The notes: generated by a model not told the origin, from the letters alone. Counted from the stretch's first letter, positions 16,633-25,831 are shown. The stretch: DNA of 61,524 bases from an uncultured Oscillospiraceae bacterium (GCA_910577525.1 CAJTLI010000006.1:1-61524), one strand, 5' to 3'. Translations and numbers: made by a program.

Positions 16633-18291
16633 ATGGCAGAAAAACTGAAAATTATCTCTCTTGGCGGTCTCAACGAGATCGGCAAAAACCTTACTGTCTA
16701 CGAGTATGGAAACGACATCATCCTGGTGGACGTGGGCATGGGCTTCCCCGACAACGATATGTACGGCATCGACGTGGTGATTCCCGACTTTACCTACCTC
16801 ATCCAGAACCGGGACCGCATCCGGGCCATCTTCATCACCCACGGCCATGAGGACCATATCGGGGCCATCCCCTACCTCATGCGGGACGTGAACGCCCCCA
16901 TCTACGCCACCCGGATGTCGGCGGGCCTCATCAAGCTAAAGCTGGACGAGCACCGTCTGTCCGACAAGGTGAAGCTCATCACCTGCGAGGCGGGGGAGAC
17001 CGTGAAGGCGGGCCGGTTCAGCGTGGAGTTCATCCATATCAACCACTCCATTGCCGACGCGGTGGCCTTCGCCATCCGCACCCCCGTCGGGGTCTGCGTC
17101 CACACCGGCGACTTTAAGATCGACCCCACCCCCATCCAGGGCGGCATGGCCGACCTGACCCGGCTGGGCGAGCTGGGCAACCAGGGGGTGCTGGCCCTGC
17201 TGTGCGACTCCACCAACGTGGAGCGCCCTGGCTTCACCAAAAGCGAGCGGAGCGTGGGGGCGTCCTTCGACGCGCTGTTCCGGGGCTGTGAAAGCCGGAT
17301 CATCGTCACCACCTTCGCCTCTAACATCGACCGCATCCAGCAGATCATCGACGTGGCGGCCAAGTACGGCCGGAAGGTGGCGGTGACGGGCCGCAGCATG
17401 GAGAACGCCATGAAGGTGTCCACCGAGCTGGGCTATATGCACATACCCGCCGGGACGGTGGTGGATGTGGCCCACATCAAAACCCTGCCCCCCGCCAAGG
17501 TGTGCATCATCACCACCGGGAGCCAGGGGGAGACTATGTCCGCCCTCACCCGGATGGCCTTTAACACCCACCGCCAGGTGGACATCCAGCCCGGGGACCG
17601 GGTGATCATCTCCGCCTCCGCCATCCCCGGCAACGAGGACTCCATCGGCAACGTCATCAACGAGCTCTACCGCCGGGAGGCCGAGGTGGTCAACGAGCGG
17701 GAGCTGCCCCTCCATGTGTCCGGCCACGCCTGCCAGGGGGAGCTGAAAATTCTCCACGCCCTGGTGCGGCCCAAATTCTTTATCCCCGTCCACGGGGAGC
17801 AGCGGCACCTGAAAACCCACGCCAAGCTGGCCCGGGAGATGGGCATGGAGCCCAATCACATCGTCATCAGCGACGTGGGCAGGGTCATCGAGCTCACCCA
17901 GAACAGCGTGAAGCTCAACGGAACTGTCCCGGCCGGCAAGGTGTTTGTGGACGGCTACGGCGTGGGCGACGTGGGGGCCGTGGTCCTCCGGGACCGCCAG
18001 CACCTAGCCCAGGACGGCATGATCGTGGTGGTGGTGTCCATGTCCGGGGAGGACGGCGCGGTGATCTCCGGGCCGGACATCATTACCCGGGGCTTCGTGT
18101 ACGTCAAGGAGTCGGAGGAGCTGATGGAGGAGCTGCGCCAGGTGGCGGCCGACGCGCTGAACGCTTGTGAGCAGCGCCATGTCCGGGATTGGAGCTCCAT
18201 TAAGTCGGAGATGAAGGGCGCGCTGTCCGGCTATCTCTACAAGAAGACCAAGCGCAACCCCATGATCCTGCCCGTCATTATGGAGGTATAA
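16633..18291 (+). CDS. rnj: ribonuclease J
   Basis: 552 residues. The beta-lactamase-fold metal-binding motif is FITHGHEDHIGAIPYL; further conserved blocks are HTGDFKIDP, LLCDSTNVERPG (beta-CASP domain), and PVHGEQRHL, where a histidine completes the site. RNase J combines 5'-to-3' exonuclease and endonuclease activity and is central to mRNA decay and rRNA maturation in Firmicutes. The ATG at 16633 has AAAGGAG six bases upstream; the frame is open earlier but those codons cover the leader. The length matches the usual 550-560 residues. Confidence 0.97.
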   Translation: MAEKLKIISLGGLNEIGKNLTVYEYGNDIILVDVGMGFPDNDMYGIDVVIPDFTYLIQNRDRIRAIFITHGHEDHIGAIPYLMRDVNAPIYATRMSAGLIKLKLDEHRLSDKVKLITCEAGETVKAGRFSVEFIHINHSIADAVAFAIRTPVGVCVHTGDFKIDPTPIQGGMADLTRLGELGNQGVLALLCDSTNVERPGFTKSERSVGASFDALFRGCESRIIVTTFASNIDRIQQIIDVAAKYGRKVAVTGRSMENAMKVSTELGYMHIPAGTVVDVAHIKTLPPAKVCIITTGSQGETMSALTRMAFNTHRQVDIQPGDRVIISASAIPGNEDSIGNVINELYRREAEVVNERELPLHVSGHACQGELKILHALVRPKFFIPVHGEQRHLKTHAKLAREMGMEPNHIVISDVGRVIELTQNSVKLNGTVPAGKVFVDGYGVGDVGAVVLRDRQHLAQDGMIVVVVSMSGEDGAVISGPDIITRGFVYVKESEELMEELRQVAADALNACEQRHVRDWSSIKSEMKGALSGYLYKKTKRNPMILPVIMEV

Positions 18292-18296
18292 ACCGG

Positions 18297-18326
18297 CCGG
18301 CCTGGGCCCATGCCCAGGCCGGTTTT
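18297..18326 (+). terminator. intrinsic terminator of the RNase J gene
   Basis: An 11-base-pair GC-rich stem (18297-18307 with 18312-18322), a CCAT loop and TTTT. Confidence 0.85.
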
Positions 18327-18375
18327 CCATTGGCGGCGTTTTCTCCAAATATTCTCGTTTTTCCTATGTTAATAC

Positions 18376-18404
18376 TTGACTATCCCATGATATTGTGGTA
18401 TTTT
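18376..18404 (+). promoter_or_regulatory. possible promoter of the DUF2752/TM2 pair
   Basis: TTGACT at 18376-18381, a 17-base spacer and TATTTT at 18399-18404. If used, the ATG at 18387 would lie inside the promoter and translation would have to begin further downstream. Confidence 0.4.
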
Positions 18405-18788
18405 TGTTCTGTACCGCGCAAGGGGGGGTTGTGCCACATAAAGACAGCGTTCCGCCAAAAGCCATACCGGCTGTTGGGAATACATCTGGCGGTCCTGGGC
18501 CTGCTGGCCCTGGACTGCGTGTTCGGCTGCCCATTCAAGCGGATTTTTGGGATTTCCTGCCCGGGCTGCGGCCTGACCAGGGCCTGGCTCTGCTTTTTGG
18601 GCGGAGATTGGAGGCAGGCGTTCCAATACCACCTGCTTTTCCTTCCCACACCGCTGTTCATCTTCCTGTTCGCCCATCGGGACACGTCCCTGCTGCCCAA
18701 AAGCCGGCTGCTGGACGGGGGTCTGATCGGCTTTGCGGCGGTGCTGGCGGGCTGGTATCTGTGGCGTTTGGACCTTTTTTGCGCGTAG
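18387..18788 (+). CDS. DUF2752 family membrane protein
   Basis: A small membrane protein with the DUF2752 signature FGCPFKRIFGISCPGCGLTRAW, which contains four cysteines, between two hydrophobic segments; a third hydrophobic segment is at the C-terminus. The function of the family is unknown. The start is uncertain: an ATG at 18387 gives 133 residues, but a promoter-like sequence overlaps it, and a TTG at 18429 directly after a G-run would give about 119 residues with a cleaner N-terminus. It is followed 23 bases later by a TM2 gene, and the two families often occur together. Confidence 0.75.
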   Translation: MILWYFCSVPRKGGLCHIKTAFRQKPYRLLGIHLAVLGLLALDCVFGCPFKRIFGISCPGCGLTRAWLCFLGGDWRQAFQYHLLFLPTPLFIFLFAHRDTSLLPKSRLLDGGLIGFAAVLAGWYLWRLDLFCA

Positions 18789-18811
18789 AGAAGAAAGGAG
18801 AGATGAGAGTT

Positions 18812-19150
18812 ATGATGCAAGACCGGGTTGATATGTTTCTTATGACCAACCAAAAGTACCTTCCGCCGGAGCGGATTCAATTTCTGCGGGAGCGGATGCT
18901 GATGGCCGACGAAAGCCGGTTCCAGATGCTCTCCACCGTGGAGCTCAAGGATCCCACCACCCTTTTGCTGATTTCCATTTTCCTGGGCGGTCTGGGTATT
19001 GACCGTTTTATGCTGGGCGACACCGGCATGGGCGTGCTGAAGCTGCTCACCGGCGGCTGCTGCGGTGTGCTGACCATCGTGGACTGGTTCTCCATCCAGA
19101 AGAAGACCAAGGAGATGAACTTCAACAAGCTGGCCATGCTGCTTGGTTGA
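18812..19150 (+). CDS. TM2 domain-containing protein
   Basis: 112 residues. A soluble N-terminal part (about 50 residues) precedes the TM2 domain: two membrane helices, with GGLGIDRFMLGDTGMGVLK holding the conserved DRF motif in the connecting turn, and a CCG-containing second helix followed by DWFSI. TM2 proteins are common beside DUF2752 proteins; their biochemical role is unknown. Start choice: ATG at 18812 is 11 bases after AAAGGAG; the ATG at 18803 is only two bases away and unlikely to be used. Confidence 0.85.
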   Translation: MMQDRVDMFLMTNQKYLPPERIQFLRERMLMADESRFQMLSTVELKDPTTLLLISIFLGGLGIDRFMLGDTGMGVLKLLTGGCCGVLTIVDWFSIQKKTKEMNFNKLAMLLG

Positions 19151-19151
19151 G

Positions 19152-19196
19152 AAAACAGGCGCCCTTCGTCTGAGGACGAAGGGCGCCTGTTTTTTT
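19152..19196. terminator. bidirectional terminator between the TM2 gene and the ATPase operon
   Basis: A long near-perfect stem (about 19152-19170 with 19175-19193, loop TGAG) flanked by an A-run on the left and a T-run on the right, so it can end transcription from both converging units. Confidence 0.9.
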
Positions 19197-19215
19197 GCCG
19201 CTGAATGGATGCCTT

Positions 19216-19929
19216 TTAAACCTCTGTCGTACCCTCGCCGGATTTCCCGAAGGTCCGGATGGCTCTGGCGGTCTCGGCCCGCTTTTCTTCCAAAGCCTCG
19301 GCCAGCAGCATATCCTTCACCTTCATCAGGCGGGTGGTGGTGGACCGGTCGTTCTCGTCCAGCTTCATGGTGATATACCGGATGTTCTCCTGGGTGTTGG
19401 GGATGACCACATACTCCAGGGCGTTGACGCGCCGCCGGGTCTTTTCGATCTCCTCCGCCATGAGCTGGGCGGCCTTCTCGGTCTGGGCCAGCTTGAGCAT
19501 GTTCTGGAACACCTCGCCCAGAGCGGCCACCGCCCCGTCCAGCTCGCCGCTGGTGGCGGCAAAGCCGTAGGGGAAGATGTCGCCGGTGTCCTCGGTGCGG
19601 GTCTGGTAGTGGTACTCGGGCACGTTCACCGACATGACGTTCTTGAAGGTCATGGTCAGCTCCACGGACTGCTTGGGGTACATCAGCGCCTGCTCCATGG
19701 ACTGGGCGCTCATCAGCGCGGAGGCCACGGTGAAGGAGCCGTGGACCCGCATCAGGTCCTGCTCTACCTGGGAGCGCAGGGCGCGCAGCTCCCGCACGGT
19801 GTCCAGAAACTGCTTCATCAACTCGTCCCGCTTGTCCTTGAGCAGCTTGTGGCCCCGCTGGGCGGTCTTCAGCTTGCCCTTGAGCCGGGTGAGCTCCATT
19901 CGGGTGGGGTTTACCACGGTGTTTGCCAT
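19216..19929 (-). CDS. atpD: V/A-type ATP synthase subunit D
   Basis: 237 residues, mostly long alpha helices at both ends: residues 1-60 (PTRMELTRLKGKLKTAQRGHKLLKDKRDELM) and the C-terminal third (RVNALEYVVIPNTQENIRYITMKLDE). This is the central rotor stalk subunit D, which couples catalytic sites to the membrane ring. The NPTRMEL and NALEYVVIP motifs are diagnostic. Last gene of the operon, ending just before the bidirectional terminator. Slightly longer than the usual 205-215 residues because of its C-terminal tail. Confidence 0.96.
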   Translation of the reverse strand: MANTVVNPTRMELTRLKGKLKTAQRGHKLLKDKRDELMKQFLDTVRELRALRSQVEQDLMRVHGSFTVASALMSAQSMEQALMYPKQSVELTMTFKNVMSVNVPEYHYQTRTEDTGDIFPYGFAATSGELDGAVAALGEVFQNMLKLAQTEKAAQLMAEEIEKTRRRVNALEYVVIPNTQENIRYITMKLDENDRSTTTRLMKVKDMLLAEALEEKRAETARAIRTFGKSGEGTTEV

Positions 19930-19941
19930 GAATACCCCTCC

Positions 19942-21324
19942 TTACTGGTCCTTTTTCGGCAAGTATTTATCGATATACTCCTGCTTGATCCGCTTGAGCT
20001 CCGCCGTGGGCAGGATGGACAGCAGCTCCCAGCCCAGCTCCAGCGTCTCCTCAATGGACCGGTTCTCCTCATAGCCCTGGTTGACGTACCGCCGCTCGAA
20101 CTCGTCGGCGAACTTGGCGTACAGCAGGTCGGTGGGCGTCAGCGCCGCCTCGCCCAGGATGGACATCAGCTCCTTGTTGTCCTTGCCGGTGGAGTAGGCC
20201 GCGAAGAGCTGGTTCATGGTGTTGGCGTGGTCCTCCCGGGTCTTGCCCGCGCCGATGCCCTTGTCCTTCAAACGGGACAGGGAGGGCAGCACGTCCACGG
20301 GGGGATTGATGCCCTGGCGGTACAGCGCCCGGGACAGGATGATCTGGCCCTCGGTGATATAGCCGGTCAGGTCGGGGATGGGGTGGGTCTTGTCGTCCTC
20401 GGGCATGGTGAGGATGGGGATCATGGTGATGGAGCCGGACTTGCCCAGCTGACGCCCGGCCCGCTCATAGATGGTGGCCAGGTTGGTGTACAGGTAGCCG
20501 GGGAAGCCGCGCCGTCCCGGGACCTCCTTCTTGGCGGCGGACACCTCGCGCAGGGCCTCGGCGTAGTTGGTGATGTCGGTGAGGATGACCAGCACGTGCA
20601 TGTCCTTCTCAAAGGCCAGGTACTCAGCGGCGGTGAGCGCCATCCGGGGGGTGGCGATACGCTCCACAGCCGGGTCGTCGGCCAGGTTGGTGAACAGCAC
20701 GGTGCGGTCGATGGCCCCGGTGCGCTTGAACTCCTGAACGAAGAACTCGGACTCCTCGAAGGTGATGCCGATGGCGGCGAACACCACGGCGAAGTTGGCG
20801 CTCTCGTCCCCCAGCACCTTGGCCTGACGGGCAATCTGGGCGGCCAGGTTGGCGTGGGGCAGGCCGGAGCCGGAGAAGATGGGCAGCTTCTGGCCGCGGA
20901 CCAGGGTGTTCAGGCCGTCGATGGTGGAGATGCCCGTCTGGATGAACTCGTTGGGGTAGTCCCGGGCGGCGGGGTTCATGGGCAGGCCGTTGATGTCCCG
21001 GTACTCCTCGGCCAGGATGGCGGGGCCGCCGTCGATGGGCACGCCCATGCCGTTGAACACCCGGCCCAGCATGTCGCCGGACACCCCCAGCTGGAGGGGA
21101 TGGCCCAGGAAGCGGACCTTGGACTGGGCCAGGTTGATGCCGGCGGCGGACTCGAAGAGCTGGACCACGGCGGTGTCGCCGTTGACCTCCAGCACCTGGC
21201 CCCGGCGGATGGAGCCGTCGGGCAGCTCGACTTCTGCCAGCTCGTCATAGGTGACGTTGTCCACCATCTTGACCATCATCAGCGGGGACGCGATCTCCTG
21301 GATGGTTTTATACTCTCGGATCAC
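19942..21324 (-). CDS. atpB: V/A-type ATP synthase subunit B
   Basis: 460 residues. MIREYKTIQEIASPLMMV at the N-terminus, LEVNGDTAVVQLFE, FNTLVRGQKLPIFSGSGLPHANLAAQIARQ-type block and SLSRLKDKGIGAGKTREDH near the C-terminus identify the non-catalytic B subunit of the A3B3 head. The start codon is GTG at 21324, overlapping the TGA of the A subunit gene (GTGA), so the two are translationally coupled at an equal ratio. No Walker A P-loop of the A-subunit type is present, as expected for B. Confidence 0.96.
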   Translation of the reverse strand: MIREYKTIQEIASPLMMVKMVDNVTYDELAEVELPDGSIRRGQVLEVNGDTAVVQLFESAAGINLAQSKVRFLGHPLQLGVSGDMLGRVFNGMGVPIDGGPAILAEEYRDINGLPMNPAARDYPNEFIQTGISTIDGLNTLVRGQKLPIFSGSGLPHANLAAQIARQAKVLGDESANFAVVFAAIGITFEESEFFVQEFKRTGAIDRTVLFTNLADDPAVERIATPRMALTAAEYLAFEKDMHVLVILTDITNYAEALREVSAAKKEVPGRRGFPGYLYTNLATIYERAGRQLGKSGSITMIPILTMPEDDKTHPIPDLTGYITEGQIILSRALYRQGINPPVDVLPSLSRLKDKGIGAGKTREDHANTMNQLFAAYSTGKDNKELMSILGEAALTPTDLLYAKFADEFERRYVNQGYEENRSIEETLELGWELLSILPTAELKRIKQEYIDKYLPKKDQ

Positions 21325-23099
21325 AGCTCCTCACCTGCCTTTCTGACGACCTCGTCGATCTCCTGTTCCATGGAGGCGGCGATTCCGGCGTATACCTGGG
21401 CGTACTGGTCGGCGGGCACGCTCTTGGCGCGGCCGATGCGCTCCCGGGCGGGGATGTCGAACAGCTTGGCGGTGGGGGCGTCCTTGGCGATGGCGGCCCG
21501 GCACAGCTTGTCGTAGTCCAGGATCATGGCCAGCAGCTTCTCCTGCCGGTCATAGGTGGAGAAGGAGTCGATGTCCACGAAGGAGTTCTGCTGGAGGAAG
21601 TCCTCCCGGATCATCCGGGCGGTCTCCAGGGTGAGCTGATCGGCGGGGGACAGGGAGTCCTTGCCCACCAGCTGGACGATCTCGTTCAGGCTGGACTCCT
21701 GCTGGAGGATGCCCATGGCCTTCTCCCGGTTCTGGAGGAACTCCTTGCCCAGGTTCTCGTCAAACCAGGGCTTCAGGGAGTCCAGGTACAGGGAGTGGGA
21801 GGTGAGCCAGTTGATGGCGGGGAAGTGGCGCTTGTAGGCCAGGGAGGCGTCCAGGGCCCAGAACACCTTGACGATGCGCATGGTGCCCTGGGACACGGGC
21901 TCGGCCAGGTCACCGCCGGGAGGGGACACGGCGCCCACGGCGGTGAGGGAGCCCCGGCGGTCCTCCTCGGAGCCCAGGCAGGAGACGGAACCGGCCCGCT
22001 CGTAGAACTGGGCCAGGCGGGAGGCCAGGTAGGCGGGATAGCCCTCCTCGCCGGGCATCTCCTCCAGACGGCCGGACATCTCGCGCAGGGCCTCGGCCCA
22101 GCGGGAGGTGGAGTCGGCGATGACGGCCACGTCGTAGCCCATGTCCCGGAAGTACTCGGCGATAGTGATGCCGGTGTAGATGGACGCCTCACGGGCGGCC
22201 ACCGGCATGTCGGAGGTGTTGGCGATGAGGACGGTACGCTTCATCAGCGTCTCGCCGGTGCGGGGGTCCACCAGCTCGGGGAACTCACGCAAAACGTCGG
22301 TCATCTCGTTGCCGCGCTCGCCGCAGCCGATGTAGACCACGATGTCCACGTCGGACCACTTGGCCAGAGCGTGCTGCATCACGGTCTTGCCGGAGCCGAA
22401 GGGGCCGGGGATGGCGGCGGTGCCGCCCTTGGCCACGGGGAAGAAGGTGTCCACGATCCGCTGCCCGGAGGACAGGGGTTTCACCGGGGGATACTTGTGC
22501 TTGTAGGGGCGGCCCACACGGACGGGCCACTTCTGGCTCATGGCCAGCTCCACCTCGGTGCCGTCCTCTTTCGTCAGCACCGCCACCGTCTGGTGGACGT
22601 TATACTGCCCGGCGGCGGCCACGCTCTTCAGGGTGCCCTTCAGGTTGGGGGGCACCATGATCTTGTGGAGCACCACCGGGGTCTCGGGGACAGTGCCGAT
22701 GATGTCGCCGCCCACCACCTTGTCCCCCGCCTTGGCCACGGGGGTGAATTCCCACAGCTTGTCGGGGTCGATGGGGGGCACCTCCACGCCGCGGGGGAGG
22801 TTGTTGCCGTGAACCTTCTCCATGATCTTCTCCAGCGGGCGCTGGATGCCGTCATAGATGTTCTCGATCATGCCGGGGCCCAGCTCCACGCTCATGGGGG
22901 AGCCGGTGGTCACCACCTCGGTGCCCGGGCCCAGGCCGGAGGTCTCCTCATAGACCTGGATGGAGGCGGAGTCGCCGTTCATGGTGAGGATCTCACCGAT
23001 CAGGCGCTCGGGACCCACGCGGACCACGTCGGACATGTTGGCGTCCGCCATGCCGGTGGCCACCACCAGGGGGCCGGAGACCTTAACTACTTTTCCCAT
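21321..23099 (-). CDS. atpA: V/A-type ATP synthase catalytic subunit A
   Basis: 592 residues. The Walker A motif is GPFGSGKTVMQHALAKW, followed by YIGCGERGNEMTDVL and VIADSTSRWAEALREMSGRL, all hallmarks of the catalytic A subunit. The extra non-homologous region between N-terminal barrel and catalytic core is present, as normal for V/A-type enzymes. The length is close to the 590-residue standard. Spaced 125 bases after the F subunit gene; that gap holds a palindromic element. Confidence 0.97.
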   Translation of the reverse strand: MGKVVKVSGPLVVATGMADANMSDVVRVGPERLIGEILTMNGDSASIQVYEETSGLGPGTEVVTTGSPMSVELGPGMIENIYDGIQRPLEKIMEKVHGNNLPRGVEVPPIDPDKLWEFTPVAKAGDKVVGGDIIGTVPETPVVLHKIMVPPNLKGTLKSVAAAGQYNVHQTVAVLTKEDGTEVELAMSQKWPVRVGRPYKHKYPPVKPLSSGQRIVDTFFPVAKGGTAAIPGPFGSGKTVMQHALAKWSDVDIVVYIGCGERGNEMTDVLREFPELVDPRTGETLMKRTVLIANTSDMPVAAREASIYTGITIAEYFRDMGYDVAVIADSTSRWAEALREMSGRLEEMPGEEGYPAYLASRLAQFYERAGSVSCLGSEEDRRGSLTAVGAVSPPGGDLAEPVSQGTMRIVKVFWALDASLAYKRHFPAINWLTSHSLYLDSLKPWFDENLGKEFLQNREKAMGILQQESSLNEIVQLVGKDSLSPADQLTLETARMIREDFLQQNSFVDIDSFSTYDRQEKLLAMILDYDKLCRAAIAKDAPTAKLFDIPARERIGRAKSVPADQYAQVYAGIAASMEQEIDEVVRKAGEEL

Positions 23100-23145
23100 A
23101 GGCTTTCAAAACCTTCTTTCTGGGTTGATTTCATAAAATGCTCTT

Positions 23146-23213
23146 GTAGGGGCGGATATCATCCGCCCGTGGGCCGTATACGCTGCGTGCGGGCGGATAA
23201 TATCCGCCCCTAC
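23146..23213. repeat. palindromic element between the F and A subunit genes
   Basis: A 14-base terminal inverted repeat (GTAGGGGCGGATAT at 23146-23159 and its complement at 23200-23213) encloses a second one (ATCCGCCCG at 23161-23169 with 23190-23198). The whole 68 bases can form one long hairpin. It lies inside the ATPase operon and may affect the balance of A, B, D against the upstream genes. The core GGCGGATAT recurs at 34932-34947. Confidence 0.8.
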
Positions 23214-23224
23214 GCGCAAACATA

Positions 23225-23542
23225 TCACAGAATGTCCGCGCCAACCGCCCGTTCCACGGATTTTTTGATATTCGCCATACCCAGGCCCAGGCTGCCCTCC
23301 TTGCCGGGGATCAAAATGACCGCCGGGGTGAGCTCGTCCTTGTACCGGGCGATGTCCGCCTCCATCTGGGCGGCGAACTGCTCGGTGAGGTAGACCACCG
23401 CGTAGTCCTCCTTGGCCAGCCGGTGGAGGGTGTGGCGGGCCTCGTCCACATGATCCACGGGGAAGACGGTGAGCCCCAGGGCCTTGAAGCCCAGGACGCT
23501 GTCCTTGTCGCCCAGCACGGCGATCTGATAGCTGTTTGCCAT
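23225..23542 (-). CDS. atpF: V/A-type ATP synthase subunit F
   Basis: 105 residues starting MANSYQIAVLGDKDSVLGFKALGL, the CheY-like Rossmann start of subunit F. VYLTEQFAAQM and PAVILIPGKEG follow in the expected order. F binds to D in the central stalk and modulates ATP hydrolysis. ATG at 23542 is chosen because it is where the family begins; a longer in-frame extension would overlap the C gene. Confidence 0.93.
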   Translation of the reverse strand: MANSYQIAVLGDKDSVLGFKALGLTVFPVDHVDEARHTLHRLAKEDYAVVYLTEQFAAQMEADIARYKDELTPAVILIPGKEGSLGLGMANIKKSVERAVGADIL

Positions 23543-23559
23543 AAAAGCCTCCCCCTCTC

Positions 23560-24570
23560 TCAGCAGTAGGCCCGGCGCAGGCGCGCGCGGATGGTGGCCC
23601 CGTCGATGCCCGCCATGCGGCCGGTGAGGATAATGCGGATGGCGGTGGCCTCCGCTTCCCGGGCATAGAGGTAGGCGATGACGGGCTGCTCCCCAAAGGG
23701 GATCAGCCGGGCTTTTTTCAGGTAGTCCATCACTGCGTCGTCGCACAGGCGCTCGAACTCGGTGAGGCCCCCTCCGTTGGGCGCGGCCACAGCGGCCCCC
23801 GCCTGCGCGGCGGCCTCAAAGGCGGTGTTTTTGAACACCTTGTCCAGCTCGCTGCCCTTCGCCCGAGCGATGGCCTCGGGGGACACGCTGCCCCCCTCCG
23901 CCAGCACGGAGCGCAGGAACTCAACACCCTTGTCCAGCCGGGCGGCCCGGACGGCGGCGCGCAGGTTGGCCCCGTCGATGTGGGCGGCCACGTAGCCCTC
24001 CAGGAATTTGCTGCCGGACTGCCGGGCCAGGGCGGTCAGCTCCGCGAAATAGGCCCGGTCCAGGATGAAGTCGGCCTGCTGGGGGTCGCCGGAGGAGCCC
24101 AGCACCTCCCGGGCGTGGCCCACGGCCTCCCGGAAGGTCTCGGAACAGGCCCGCAGGTCCTCCCCGCGGTAGCTTTCCGCCAGTTCGCCGGGAGCGTACC
24201 GCCCGCCGCCCAGCAGCAGCTTATCCTGATCCTGTCCCAGCGCCTCCGCTTTCACCAGGGTCTTGGCGTTGTGGTAGTCGTACTTGACGCGGAACACGTC
24301 CATCAGCGCCTCGTTGCCCACGGCCTTGCCCATGTCGGTGAACAGGGCCGCCTGGGCCTCGGCCAGCATGGCGTCCAGGGCGGAGTTTGTGACCTCGGGC
24401 AGGTCGGGGTAGCCGCACTCGCCCAGCACCTTGGCCGCGTCGTTCACGTCCTTGGCGTCGATCATCCGCTCCATCCGCTCGGCGGTGAGCAGCCGGGTCT
24501 CCAGCACCCGCACCCGGGCGGAGATGGACAGAAAGTCGTTTTCTTTCAGCTTTTTAACCTTTTTTGACAA
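23560..24570 (-). CDS. atpC: V/A-type ATP synthase subunit C
   Basis: 336 residues from a TTG at 24570, or 342 from an ATG at 24588. TTG is favoured: GGGGGAG lies six bases before it while the ATG has no ribosome binding site. Features are DFLSISARVRVLETRLL at the N-terminus and an all-helical body ending in YLYAREAEATAIRIILTGRMAG, the hallmark of the funnel-shaped C subunit that joins the stalk to the membrane ring. Located between E and F. Confidence 0.9.
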   Translation of the reverse strand: MSKKVKKLKENDFLSISARVRVLETRLLTAERMERMIDAKDVNDAAKVLGECGYPDLPEVTNSALDAMLAEAQAALFTDMGKAVGNEALMDVFRVKYDYHNAKTLVKAEALGQDQDKLLLGGGRYAPGELAESYRGEDLRACSETFREAVGHAREVLGSSGDPQQADFILDRAYFAELTALARQSGSKFLEGYVAAHIDGANLRAAVRAARLDKGVEFLRSVLAEGGSVSPEAIARAKGSELDKVFKNTAFEAAAQAGAAVAAPNGGGLTEFERLCDDAVMDYLKKARLIPFGEQPVIAYLYAREAEATAIRIILTGRMAGIDGATIRARLRRAYC

Positions 24571-24608
24571 GTTTTCTCCCCCTTTCACTTCATATTGAAA
24601 GGGTTCGG

Positions 24609-25295
24609 TCAGTCAAACAGCACTTTGGCCACCTCGCCCGCCAGCGCGCCGCGCTGGAGCCGGATCAGGGTGTCAAAGGTGCAATTGACCTCCACCGCGC
24701 CGTCGGAGAGGATAAAGCCGCCGTCCATGGGACGGGTCTCCTCGGCCAGGGTGAGCATGGCGGTGCCGCTCAAGAGGGCGGAGGCCCCCGTGACCACCTT
24801 GTCCAGCACGGCCCCGGCCTTCGTCTCAGTGACCTCCTCGGGCAGCTTGGGGGAGACGGCCTCGGCCAGCTTCTTGTTAGCCGCCATCACCACCGCCTTG
24901 CCCACCTGGGCCCGGTGGCTGGGGGAGAAGATCAGCTTCTCCCCCCCGGTGGTGGAGGCCTTCACGGCCAGGCCGGCCAGCAGGGCCACATACTGCTCGG
25001 TGGGCAGCTCCAGCAGCTTTTTGTGGGCCGCCTGGAAGGCCTCCTCGATCACGTCCTGCTTGGCGGCCAGCACCGCCTTGCGGCACTCCATCTGGGCCAT
25101 GGAGTCCAGGTGGCGCCCCCGGTCCCCGGCGGCGGCCCGGCCCTGAGCCAGCACCTCGTCCGCCGCGGCCTTGGCCTGGGCCTGGTACTTGGCGGTGATG
25201 TCCGCCGCCTCGGCCCTTGCCTGAGCCAGCAGGGCCTCGTTCTCGGCCCGGCCGTCCTCCTCGATGCGTGCGGTGATCTTTTCAATCCCGTTCAT
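24609..25295 (-). CDS. atpE: V/A-type ATP synthase subunit E
   Basis: 228 residues. A long N-terminal coiled coil rich in Ala, Glu, Lys and Arg (residues about 1-100) followed by a globular C-terminal domain with MDGGFILSDGAVEVNCTFDTLI, characteristic of the peripheral stator subunit E. It pairs with the small coiled-coil subunit encoded first in the operon. Normal length for the family. Confidence 0.93.
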   Translation of the reverse strand: MNGIEKITARIEEDGRAENEALLAQARAEAADITAKYQAQAKAAADEVLAQGRAAAGDRGRHLDSMAQMECRKAVLAAKQDVIEEAFQAAHKKLLELPTEQYVALLAGLAVKASTTGGEKLIFSPSHRAQVGKAVVMAANKKLAEAVSPKLPEEVTETKAGAVLDKVVTGASALLSGTAMLTLAEETRPMDGGFILSDGAVEVNCTFDTLIRLQRGALAGEVAKVLFD

Positions 25296-25338
25296 GTGTA
25301 TGGATCACTGCCTTTCTGAATTTTGATGGAGCCTCCCA

Positions 25339-25830
25339 TTACAGGGCGTACATCAGCATGAGGATGGTGCCCACCAGGGACAGAATGGCGTAGAACTCCA
25401 CGATACCGCACATGATGACGCCCTTCATGTAGTCGTCAGGCTTCTTGGCCACGATGGCGCTGACGGAGGCGGCGGCCACCCGGCCCTGGGCGATGGCGGA
25501 GAGCAGGCCGCCCAGCATGATGGGCACGCAGGCGAACAGGATGGCCATGCCGTCGCCCACGGTGAGCTGGGCAGGGCTGCCGGAGAAGAAGCCCAGGGTG
25601 AACAGGCCGAAGAAGCCGGCGGCCAGGCCGTACAGGCCCTGGGTGCCGGGGAGGGCCTGGAGGATCATGCACTTGGTGAAGTGCTCGGGAGTCTCGGACA
25701 GGACGCCGGTGGCGGCCTCGCCCACCATGCCGGTGCCCTTGGCGGAGCCGATACAGCACAGGCCAACCGCCAGAGCGAAGCCGATGAAGGCCAGGGCCTG
25801 GCCGCCTACCATCTCAAAAAATTCTACCAT
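25339..25830 (-). CDS. atpK: V/A-type ATP synthase rotor subunit K (proteolipid)
   Basis: 163 residues with four membrane helices, a duplicated two-helix proteolipid. The first repeat has LQALPGTQGLYG, the third helix region SAIAQGRVAAAS and the last helix GIVEFYAILSLV. By comparison with Enterococcus hirae NtpK from memory, the residues that hold sodium there (Leu, Thr, Gln, Gln, Glu) correspond to L60, T63, Q64, Q115 and E145 here and are all kept, so sodium rather than proton coupling is likely. Only one glutamate per duplicated unit is present, as in NtpK. Confidence 0.95.
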   Translation of the reverse strand: MVEFFEMVGGQALAFIGFALAVGLCCIGSAKGTGMVGEAATGVLSETPEHFTKCMILQALPGTQGLYGLAAGFFGLFTLGFFSGSPAQLTVGDGMAILFACVPIMLGGLLSAIAQGRVAAASVSAIVAKKPDDYMKGVIMCGIVEFYAILSLVGTILMLMYAL

Positions 25831-25831
25831 T

